Shown here one piece after another: positions 1 to 5,525 of a stretch of DNA of 5,525 bases. The DNA comes from Halanaerobiales bacterium (lineage in GTDB: Bacteria > Bacillota > Halanaerobiia > Halanaerobiales > M55B127): contig JAIPEV010000131.1 of the NCBI GenBank assembly GCA_021736965.1, positions 1-5,525 on the forward strand. Direction: 5' to 3'. The notes under the pieces are model-generated. The model searched no databases, was not told the origin of the DNA, and worked only from the letters and a program-made list of their open reading frames with translations. Every line of letters begins with the position of its first letter. Position 1 is the first letter of the stretch. The translations under genes were made by a program, and so were the position numbers.

Positions 1-1151
1 AACGGTAAAAGATACATTGGACAAGAATCTACACAACGTGCACATTTTATACATGGTTTCGGATCAAACTTTGCTACACTTTCTTTATGTAATACGATAA
101 TCCCAGATGTTCCTTTAACTGTTGGTACTTGATCAGTATGTTGAGCTGGGCCTGTCATCGGGCCACCTAAGATTATTTTCCCGGGATCTCCTTGATAACC
201 TCCTGCTTCTTTTAATAAGTCCTTTACTGATGTTCCTATACTATAATAAAGGTTACAAGGTTGTTTAATACCTTCACCTGTAATCGTAATTGTCCTTTCA
301 ATAAGTGGTTTCCCATCTCTAACAGCTTCAAGTACTGAGATGGCTGTTGTAACATTATTAACAATAACACCAACATCTAAAGGAAGTCCACCTTCAGGTA
401 CTTCTCTGTTAAGGGCGGCTTTAATTAACATCTTTTCTCCACCTTGTGGATATTTTGTCTCAAATATCTTTACTTCTATATTTTTTTCACCTTCTACTGC
501 ATTTTTCATACTAGATATTGCTTTGGGCTTATTGTCCTCTATTCCAATAATTCCTTTTTTAGCATTAGAGGCTTTCATCATAATCTTCATACCTAAAATA
601 ACATCTTTTGATCTTTCAATCATCATTCTATTATCAACATTTAAAAAAGGTTCACACTCTATTCCATTTAAAATAAAGTATTCTATTTCTTTGTCATCTG
701 GAACAGATAGTTTAACATGAGTCGGAAACATCGCTGCACCCAGACCTACTATACCAGCTTCCCTGACAATATTAATTATTTCTTTTCGAGTAAGTTGATC
801 AATATCTTTATTACTTTTTAATGAATCATCAAAAAGATCTTGATCATCTGTTTTTATGATAATAGACATTACTTTTTGACCAGAAGGAACTAAGACTTTT
901 TCTATACTTTTTACTGTTCCAGAAATTGAAGCATGTACTGGAGCAGCAACAAAACTGTCGGTATCCCCTATCTTTTGACCTCTCTTTACTGAATCACCTT
1001 GTTTTACAATAGGTTTTAAAGGAGCTCCAATATGTTGCTGTAAAGGAATTACTACTTGATTAGGATAAGCAGCAGTCTTTAAAGGTTTTTCTTTTGTTAA
1101 CTCTTTATGATATTCAGGATGAATACCCTGTTTAAAAGTAAGCACACTCAT
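1..1151 (-). CDS. rnfC: Electron transport complex subunit RnfC, C-terminus cut by window edge
   Basis: This is the peripheral NADH-binding subunit of the Rnf complex, which couples reduced-ferredoxin oxidation by NAD+ to Na+ or H+ export at the membrane (family knowledge). I translated 383 residues from the reverse strand. The N-terminal RnfC domain covers about residues 1-115. The flavin/NADH-type Complex1_51K domain follows at about 124-265, with a glycine-rich loop (GIVGLGAAMFPTHVK, from 133), NGIECEPFL (162-170) and YPQGGEKMLI (234-243). An SLBB-like region carries RTITITGEG (286-294) and GGPMTG (329-334). The first 4Fe-4S motif is complete: Cys367, Cys370, Cys373 and Cys377, followed by Pro. 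The second cluster and the C-terminus lie outside the window. The ATG has GAGG seven bases upstream (1159-1162). rnfC usually heads rnfCDGEAB, so the other subunits probably lie to the left. One loop glycine is replaced by Ala139. The identification is very secure. Confidence 0.97.
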   Translation of the reverse strand, partial: MSVLTFKQGIHPEYHKELTKEKPLKTAAYPNQVVIPLQQHIGAPLKPIVKQGDSVKRGQKIGDTDSFVAAPVHASISGTVKSIEKVLVPSGQKVMSIIIKTDDQDLFDDSLKSNKDIDQLTRKEIINIVREAGIVGLGAAMFPTHVKLSVPDDKEIEYFILNGIECEPFLNVDNRMMIERSKDVILGMKIMMKASNAKKGIIGIEDNKPKAISSMKNAVEGEKNIEVKIFETKYPQGGEKMLIKAALNREVPEGGLPLDVGVIVNNVTTAISVLEAVRDGKPLIERTITITGEGIKQPCNLYYSIGTSVKDLLKEAGGYQGDPGKIILGGPMTGPAQHTDQVPTVKGTSGIIVLHKESVAKFDPKPCIKCARCVDSCPMYLLP

Positions 1152-1203
1152 TATTTCACCTCTGTTTTATTGAATTTTATATATTAAATAGCTAACTATA
1201 ATT

Positions 1204-1232
1204 ATTTTATACTAAGTAAATTTAATCTGCAA
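1204..1232 (-). promoter_or_regulatory. Possible sigma-A-type promoter for rnfC
   Basis: In the 82-base gap between the SPOR gene and rnfC, the reverse strand reads TTGCAG (1232-1227), a 17-base spacer, then TAAAAT (1209-1204). The -10 matches consensus at five of six bases, but the -35 at only three. The gap is so AT-rich that chance matches are likely. No GC-rich hairpin with a T-run is visible in it, so read-through from folC and the SPOR gene remains possible. Confidence 0.35.
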
Positions 1233-1233
1233 A

Positions 1234-1755
1234 TTATTTCACAATAAAAGTATCGTATCCTAATTTAATTAACTGTTGTTCTATCTTTTCTGTTTTTTCT
1301 TGTGATTTTTCTCCAATCACCCTCACCCTATATGTTGATGCATCTTTTATTATAACATTATAGCCTTTTTCTTCAAGTTCTAATTTAAACTTTTCAGCAT
1401 TGTCTTTACTGGAAAATGCACCAACTTGTATCTTGTAAAACTCACTAAATTCATCTGGCTTTTGATTTGTTTCATCATTTGAGTTAACTTTTTGAACTCC
1501 TGGTATTTCCTCAGTTTCTTTATTATCTTCTTGCTCTGATCTGTTCACAGTAGTATTTTCTTGTAATGAACTTTGATCTACTATATTTTCTTTTACTACC
1601 TCTGTATCAGTTTTTGAAATATTGCTATCTTTATCCTGTATCCATCTAAATATATTTGCCCCTACTATATAACCAATAAAAACACATATTATTGCCATTA
1701 TTATTACAACTAATGTTAATGATCTGGTATTGCCTTTATTTTTTTTTGACATCAT
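1234..1755 (-). CDS. Membrane-anchored SPOR-domain protein
   Basis: This is a predicted bitopic envelope protein of 173 residues. A short basic cytoplasmic tail (KKNKGNTR) is followed by one transmembrane helix at about 12-35. An acidic, Asn/Gln/Ser-rich, low-complexity linker at about 40-104 should lie outside the membrane. A SPOR domain fills 105-173, with YKIQVGAFSSKDNAEKF near its start, YRVRVIGE at 142-149 and a final GYDTFIVK. SPOR domains bind peptidoglycan glycan strands stripped of stem peptides, typically at division or spore septa (family knowledge); no enzymatic domain is visible. Two ATGs lie in tandem. GAGG at 1763-1766 is seven bases from the first and ten from the second (1752), so I keep the first. 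The gene overlaps the end of folC by 20 bases, which suggests co-transcription and translational coupling. The exact role, division or otherwise, cannot be told from the sequence. Confidence 0.93.
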   Translation of the reverse strand: MMSKKNKGNTRSLTLVVIIMAIICVFIGYIVGANIFRWIQDKDSNISKTDTEVVKENIVDQSSLQENTTVNRSEQEDNKETEEIPGVQKVNSNDETNQKPDEFSEFYKIQVGAFSSKDNAEKFKLELEEKGYNVIIKDASTYRVRVIGEKSQEKTEKIEQQLIKLGYDTFIVK

Positions 1756-3076
1756 ATAACCCCCTCGTGCTCAAAGCATACAGATAAAACCTCGCTTCAG
1801 ATACAGTATATAATGAACCTGTAATACATAAGACATCTTCTTTATTAATTAGATTAACTGTATGGTTTACTGCTTTATATAAATCAGTTATTATTATGTT
1901 ATTTAGATTGTTTTGATCAGCTATCTCTTTTATTTTACTAGGCTTTAATGTTCTTTCATTACTATTTTTAGTTATAATTAATTTTACTTTGTTAGGAAGT
2001 TGATTAAAAAGGTTGATCATTTCCTTATAATCCTTATCTTTAAGAATACTAATTACGATATTTAAAGTTTTCTTTTTTTTAATATTTTCTCTTAAAAAAT
2101 TAATTAATCTTTTTAACCCATCTACATTATGGGCACCATCTAATAAAATATCTGGATTTTTATTAACCACTTCTAAACGACCAGGCCACTTGCAAATTTT
2201 AAATCCATTATATATATCTTCTTCTTTAATATCAAATTCATCTGTTAAATATTCTAGACTTTTTATAGCTAATGCAGCATTTATTATCTGATGTTTACCT
2301 AAAATATTTAGTTTTAAATTAGTTAATAATTGCCCTTTATAAGGGTAGCTAAACATCTGATAATCTAAACCTTTATACTTAATATTTGATTCTTTAATAT
2401 CTTTGACTATAACCATTAACGATTCTCTTTTATTAGTTATCTCTTTAAAGACCTCTAAAGCATCACTATTATAAGTGGCAGTTATCAATGGTTTTTTGTT
2501 TTTAATTATTCCTGCTTTTTCTCTAGAGATATCTTTTATTGTTGGACCTAATATATCTGCATGTTCTAAACTAATATTAGTAATAATACTCATTATAGGT
2601 GACTTAATCACATTTGTTGCATCTAATCTTCCACCTAACCCTACTTCCAAAACTCCAATATCAATATTTTTTTGTTCAAAATATATAAATGCAATAACAG
2701 TAATAATTTCAAAAAAACTTGGCTCGTCTTTACTTATTTCATCTGAATGATCATTAAAAACCTTGTCAATTCTCTTAACTATTCTGGTCAAATCTTTTGT
2801 GTTTATTGGTATATTATTAATCTTAAAACGTTCATTAAAATGAATTAGTGGTGGTGATATATAAGTACCTACCTTATATCCCGATTCAATTAATATATAT
2901 GTCAACATTGCTGCAGTAGATCCTTTGCCATTTGAACCACCAATATGAATATACTTCACATTGTCTTGTGGATTATCTAAATACTTAAGAAGTATCTTAA
3001 CTCTTTTTAGACCAGGTTTAGATCCACCTATCTTTCCATATTTTTTAAACTGAGATAAATATTTATAAGGATTCAT
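1736..3076 (-). CDS. folC: Bifunctional folylpolyglutamate synthase / dihydrofolate synthase
   Basis: This cytoplasmic Mur-ligase-family enzyme adds glutamate to dihydropteroate and/or folates using ATP. Motifs are numbered from the upstream ATG at 3082. They are the P-loop IGGSNGKGST (47-56), SPPLIHFNERFKIN (76-89), EVGLGGRLDATNV (146-158), ITNISLEHADILGPT (167-181) running into REKAGIIK (187-194), LGKHQIINAALA (261-272), WPGRLEVV (299-306), LDGAHNVDG (314-322) and ITGSLYTVSEAR (420-431). The central ATPase and C-terminal Rossmann-like ligase domains are both complete, and a length near 446 is normal for the family. I place the start at the third in-frame Met (3076): AGGA at 3085-3088 is eight bases from it but only two from the ATG at 3082. 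The usual SPH is SPP here, a variant I regard as tolerable. The downstream SPOR gene overlaps by 20 bases. Whether it has both activities or only one cannot be read from the sequence. Confidence 0.96.
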   Translation of the reverse strand: MNPYKYLSQFKKYGKIGGSKPGLKRVKILLKYLDNPQDNVKYIHIGGSNGKGSTAAMLTYILIESGYKVGTYISPPLIHFNERFKINNIPINTKDLTRIVKRIDKVFNDHSDEISKDEPSFFEIITVIAFIYFEQKNIDIGVLEVGLGGRLDATNVIKSPIMSIITNISLEHADILGPTIKDISREKAGIIKNKKPLITATYNSDALEVFKEITNKRESLMVIVKDIKESNIKYKGLDYQMFSYPYKGQLLTNLKLNILGKHQIINAALAIKSLEYLTDEFDIKEEDIYNGFKICKWPGRLEVVNKNPDILLDGAHNVDGLKRLINFLRENIKKKKTLNIVISILKDKDYKEMINLFNQLPNKVKLIITKNSNERTLKPSKIKEIADQNNLNNIIITDLYKAVNHTVNLINKEDVLCITGSLYTVSEARFYLYALSTRGLYDVKKK

Positions 3077-3084
3077 AATCATCT

Positions 3085-3090
3085 TCCTTT
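3085..3090 (-). promoter_or_regulatory. Ribosome binding site deciding the folC start
   Basis: The reverse strand reads AAAGGA here. The AGGA core is two bases from the ATG at 3082, too close for normal initiation, and eight bases from the ATG at 3076, which is a normal spacing. It therefore favours the shorter FolC, lacking the first two residues (Met-Ile). Confidence 0.6.
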
Positions 3091-3112
3091 ATTTATTAAT
3101 AAAATAATTAGC

Positions 3113-3140
3113 TTGAATAATTTACTCTTCCTGTTATAAA
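3113..3140 (+). promoter_or_regulatory. Extended -10 promoter for the DUF212 gene
   Basis: TTGAAT (3113-3118) serves as -35, matching consensus at four of six bases. After 16 bases comes TATAAA (3135-3140), matching at five of six, with TG at 3132-3133 placed exactly as an extended -10 (TGnTATAAA). Transcription would start near 3147 and give a short leader of about 24 bases carrying the ribosome binding site. On the opposite strand of the same gap I find no convincing promoter for folC, only weak AT-rich matches. Confidence 0.6.
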
Positions 3141-3155
3141 ATATTAAGTATAGAC

Positions 3156-3163
3156 AAGGAGGG
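3156..3163 (+). promoter_or_regulatory. Strong ribosome binding site supporting a GTG start
   Basis: AAGGAGGG lies seven bases upstream of GTG at 3171. This near-perfect Shine-Dalgarno sequence with ideal spacing establishes GTG as the start of the membrane protein gene. No in-frame ATG lies nearby that would fit better. Confidence 0.85.
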
Positions 3164-3170
3164 TAATACA

Positions 3171-3605
3171 GTGAATAATATTTTACTAACATCATTGATC
3201 TCATTATTTACAGCACAGTTTTTAAAAATCTTTACTATAAAACCTTTATCAATAACAAATATTATTGGTTCTGGTGGTTTTCCTAGTTCCCATTCTTCAT
3301 TTGTAGCTACTTTAACTACTTTAGTCGGATTAAAATATGGTTTTAAATCTGATCTTTTTGCTATAGTTATTATATTTGCTATGATAGTTACTTATGATGC
3401 AAGTGGTGTTAGAAGAGCAGTTGGTGAACAAGCAAATGTATTAAATAATTTAATTAAGCACCTTAATGTTAAAAATATTAACAGAGATCCCGAGTTATTA
3501 AAAAAAGATCTAAAAGAACTTATTGGACATACTCCCTTTGAAGTGTTCTCCGGTGTGCTCTTAGGTGTTACAATTGCTCTTGTTAGTCATTACTACTTAT
3601 TTTAA
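3171..3605 (+). CDS. Divergent PAP2 family (DUF212/YuiD-type) integral membrane protein
   Basis: This is a small membrane protein of 144 residues. It shows the DUF212 signature: Gln16 and Lys19 in the first helix, GGFPSSHSSFV (35-45), YDASGVRRAVGEQANVLN (75-92) and GHTPFEVFSGVLLG (119-132). Hydrophobic segments lie at about 3-22, 43-56, 62-76 and 125-142. The family is distantly related to PAP2 acid phosphatases, and the PSSHS and GHTP motifs resemble their phosphate-binding and catalytic histidine motifs. A lipid or isoprenoid phosphate substrate is therefore possible, but to my knowledge the activity of this group is not established. The start is GTG with a strong ribosome binding site. Its length is normal for the family. 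It is the only plus-strand gene here: it diverges from folC and runs convergently into the tRNA nucleotidyltransferase gene, overlapping it by nine bases. Confidence 0.93.
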   Translation: MNNILLTSLISLFTAQFLKIFTIKPLSITNIIGSGGFPSSHSSFVATLTTLVGLKYGFKSDLFAIVIIFAMIVTYDASGVRRAVGEQANVLNNLIKHLNVKNINRDPELLKKDLKELIGHTPFEVFSGVLLGVTIALVSHYYLF

Positions 3606-4847
3606 TTTTTTTAGATATATTTTTGCTTCTTTTTTACTTTTTACTTTCCCTAAAGCCACTTCTTTTTTTAGTAATTTTTTATACCTTCCAATTACTATGC
3701 CCTCTTTAATATTTAAAGTTTCTTTAATAAAAGTGCCATCAAAAATCAGTTGATTAACTCTCTTTTTTATAGTTTTTAAGCTTTTTATGATATTTAATAC
3801 CTTTTCATTATATATCTCAACTTGATCATTACATTTATAAAAACTATTTAAAATTTGATTTAATAAGTAAATATCCAGATCTTCTTTATAAAGATTATTA
3901 TATATCAACTCATCGTTATTATAATATAATTCATAATTTCTAATAGTTTCACTTAAAATGGTTAGATATTTTATAACAATATAAATATCTTTTTTGCTAA
4001 ATGTATACTTTGATAATGAAAACTTTATTTCATTTAATAATATATCTTTTTGTAGTAATGGGATTAAAAATAACTTTATTAGAAGTAATAAGTAATTTTT
4101 GATCTTTTTTTGACTTGTATTTTCATTTTGTTTTGATATCATAGATAAACATTTTTTGATATTCCCCTTATTTTTATATGTATTAATATTAAAAATTACT
4201 GTAAAAAGACTATCTATCAAAAACTCCTCAAATCTATTTATATTTACAAAATTTAATAATTTTATAAGTTCCTCTTTTATTCTTTCCTCTTTAACTGTTT
4301 TTAACAAATTCTTTTCATTTTTTAAAATAATTTTTGTTCTTTTATCAAAATCAAAATTATACCTATTACTGAATCTATGGGCTCTTAATATTCTGATGGG
4401 ATCATCTTTTAAAGTATTATTATTTAATATTCTTATCTCCTTATTTTTCAAGTCATCTGTACCATTAAAGGGATCAATCAAATTGGATTGCTTTATTGTA
4501 ACTTTCTTATTACAAAATTTTAGATCAGATATTAAACAGGCAATAGAATTAATAGTAAAATCCCTGTGACCAAGATCATCAATAATATCTTGACCAACAG
4601 GGGCTGAAAAGTCTATAAATTTACTATCTTTAGTTACTACTCTATATATATTTCTTTTACTGTCTAAAATAACTTTTTTACTTTTTGTATTTTTTGTAAA
4701 GATATCTACAGTTTTTTTAATATCTCCGATCACTACTAAGTCTATATCTTTTGTCTCTAGTCCTAAAAGATGGTCTCTAATAAAACCACCAACGATATAT
4801 ATTTTTTGATTTTGAGAAATATATTTTAATATTGAAAAGTAGTTCAT
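3597..4847 (-). CDS. Class II tRNA nucleotidyltransferase (CCA-adding / poly(A) polymerase family)
   Basis: This enzyme adds CCA, or part of it, to tRNA 3' ends in the cytoplasm. The 416 residues begin with the polymerase-beta-type head: IVGGFIRD (18-25) and the metal-binding carboxylates Asp34 and Asp36 in DIDLVV. HRDFTINSIA (94-103) and LIDPFNGTDDL (123-133) follow. The base-reading motif is DDPIR (148-152), close to the classical EDxxR, and runs into LRAHRF. EERIKEELIKLL (187-198) begins the neck. Residues 200-360 are divergent and rich in Lys, Asn and Ile. The C-terminal tail, with FDGTFIKE, EGIVIGRYKKLL and VALGKVKSKKEA, is typical of bacterial members. The ATG has AAGGGGA five bases upstream (4853-4859) and follows the transketolase stop by 19 bases, so the two are probably co-transcribed. 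The sequence alone does not separate a full CCA-adding enzyme from a CC-adding, A-adding or poly(A) enzyme, so I give no gene symbol. Confidence 0.93.
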   Translation of the reverse strand: MNYFSILKYISQNQKIYIVGGFIRDHLLGLETKDIDLVVIGDIKKTVDIFTKNTKSKKVILDSKRNIYRVVTKDSKFIDFSAPVGQDIIDDLGHRDFTINSIACLISDLKFCNKKVTIKQSNLIDPFNGTDDLKNKEIRILNNNTLKDDPIRILRAHRFSNRYNFDFDKRTKIILKNEKNLLKTVKEERIKEELIKLLNFVNINRFEEFLIDSLFTVIFNINTYKNKGNIKKCLSMISKQNENTSQKKIKNYLLLLIKLFLIPLLQKDILLNEIKFSLSKYTFSKKDIYIVIKYLTILSETIRNYELYYNNDELIYNNLYKEDLDIYLLNQILNSFYKCNDQVEIYNEKVLNIIKSLKTIKKRVNQLIFDGTFIKETLNIKEGIVIGRYKKLLKKEVALGKVKSKKEAKIYLKKLK

Positions 4848-4866
4848 AACTTTCCCCTTGTTTTAC

Positions 4867-5525
4867 TTATTTGACTAATTTTTTTACTATCTTTTCAACT
4901 GAAAAACCAAAATGAGCTGCAACTTCTTTACCAGGTCCACTTACCCCAAATTCATCTTGAGAAATAACTATATCATCTTTTTTAAGAAATTTATACCATC
5001 CATTACTTATACCTGCTTCAATAAGTACTCTGGCTTTGGTTGGTTTACCTAATAATTTTTCAATATAGCTACTTGTCTGTTGTTCAAATATATTTCTTTC
5101 AGGAACTGATATAATCCTTGTATTTATATTTCTTTGTTTAAGTCTTTCAGCGACTGATTGGGCTAATGAAACTTCACTACCAGTAGCTATTAATGTATAG
5201 CTGTAACTATCTGTACCTTCTTTTATTAAATAACCACCCTTATCAAAATATTTTGCTCCATTTACCTTACATATTTCAGGTAAACTCTGTCTTGTTAAAA
5301 CTAATGCTGTTGGACCTTCTTTTCTTTTTAAAGCAGCTAACCAAGCTTCTTTTGTCTCTTCTGAATCAGCAGGTCTATATACCCTTAAATTAGGAATAAC
5401 TCTTAATGCTTCAAGTTGTTCAACTGGTTGATGTGTTGGACCATCTTCTCCAATATATATCGAATCATGAGTAAATACATAGATCACAGGTTGTTTCATT
5501 AAAGCTGCTAGACGAATTGCAGGTC
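4867..5525 (-). CDS. tkt: Transketolase, C-terminal part only (5' end outside window)
   Basis: Transketolase moves two-carbon ketol units between sugar phosphates in the non-oxidative pentose phosphate pathway, using thiamine diphosphate and a divalent cation. Only the last 218 residues of a protein usually near 660 are present. The reading frame is open through the right edge (PAIRLAAL precedes the first visible Met), so that Met is internal and not a start. THDSIYIGEDGPTHQPVEQL carries counterparts of E. coli TktA His461, Asp469 and His473. The Arg of LTRQSLP lies 47 residues after the last of these, as Arg520 does in TktA. The C-terminal domain is intact: YTLIATGSEVSLA, VLIEAGISNGWYKFL and DEFGVSGPGKEVAAHFGFS. 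The thiamine diphosphate-binding N-terminal domain is not visible. The downstream tRNA nucleotidyltransferase gene starts 19 bases after the stop. Confidence 0.97.
   Translation of the reverse strand, partial: PAIRLAALMKQPVIYVFTHDSIYIGEDGPTHQPVEQLEALRVIPNLRVYRPADSEETKEAWLAALKRKEGPTALVLTRQSLPEICKVNGAKYFDKGGYLIKEGTDSYSYTLIATGSEVSLAQSVAERLKQRNINTRIISVPERNIFEQQTSSYIEKLLGKPTKARVLIEAGISNGWYKFLKKDDIVISQDEFGVSGPGKEVAAHFGFSVEKIVKKLVK

Noticed and set aside
340..720. Plus-strand open frame of 126 codons opposite rnfC
   Set aside because: It lies wholly antisense to a strongly conserved RnfC region. Its Ser/Pro/Ile-rich product is what the complement of such coding sequence gives, and it has no convincing ribosome binding site.
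1175..1205. Small inverted repeat around TAGCTA in the SPOR-rnfC gap as a possible operator or terminator
   Set aside because: The stem is only four to six AT-rich bases with no T-run tied to a GC-rich hairpin. This is expected by chance in DNA of this composition.
1234..1755. SPOR protein as proof of sporulation
   Set aside because: Despite the name, SPOR domains bind peptidoglycan and are widespread in non-sporulating bacteria, so nothing about spore formation follows.
2475..2750. Plus-strand open frame opposite folC
   Set aside because: It is a shadow of the conserved FolC motif region (EVGLGGRLDATNV to EKAGIIK). The hydrophobic product is a by-product of the complement.
4156..4569. Plus-strand open frame opposite the tRNA nucleotidyltransferase, plus shorter ones at 3565-3753 and 5193-5393
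   Set aside because: The complement of Lys/Asn/Glu-rich coding sequence gives Phe/Leu/Ser-rich open frames. None has a family-like motif, and all overlap securely identified genes.
1..5525. Apparently frequent GATC sites
   Set aside because: A hand count of about 28 is roughly twice a simple composition-based expectation. Common codon pairs (Asp, Ile, Ser) explain much of this, the sites are evenly spread, and no methylase or origin is visible.
1..5525. A new defence, mobile or CRISPR-like system
   Set aside because: All six genes belong to known housekeeping or envelope families. There are no repeat arrays, transposase or integrase genes, or unexplained stretches longer than 100 bases.

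Overview
The window is a gene-dense stretch of AT-rich bacterial chromosome. It holds six protein genes, two of them cut by the window edges, and almost no spare DNA. The low G+C, the strong AGGAGG-type ribosome binding sites, a GTG start and an Rnf-complex gene suggest a strictly anaerobic low-GC Gram-positive (Bacillota). A Halanaerobiales- or Clostridia-like source is plausible, but that is inference from protein style and gene content, not from a search.

Layout from right to left, as the minus strand is read. Bases 5525-4867 encode the last third of a transketolase (pentose phosphate pathway). Nineteen bases later comes a class II tRNA nucleotidyltransferase (CCA-adding type, 4847-3597). 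On the plus strand, 3171-3605 encodes a small DUF212/YuiD-type divergent PAP2 membrane protein. Its stop codon overlaps the end of the tRNA nucleotidyltransferase gene, tail to tail. A short divergent gap (3077-3170) then leads back to the minus strand. There folC (folylpolyglutamate/dihydrofolate synthase) overlaps by 20 bases the next gene, a membrane-anchored SPOR-domain protein (1755-1234). After an 82-base gap, rnfC (1151 to the left edge) encodes the NADH-side subunit of the Rnf ion-pumping ferredoxin:NAD+ oxidoreductase.

The genes are mostly housekeeping: carbon metabolism, tRNA 3'-end maturation, folate polyglutamylation, cell envelope, and energy conservation. tkt-cca and folC-SPOR look like two co-transcribed pairs. 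rnfC probably begins an rnf operon that continues outside the window and may have its own promoter in the 82-base gap. The plus-strand gene has the clearest promoter, with an extended -10 element.

I see no RNA gene, CRISPR array, mobile element, attachment site or long repeat, and no convincing new system. The points most worth a second look are an A9 run where folC ends and the SPOR gene begins (loss of one A would fuse the two proteins in frame), the terminator-free convergent overlap at 3597-3605, the altered motifs of the tRNA nucleotidyltransferase, and one changed glycine in the RnfC nucleotide-binding loop.
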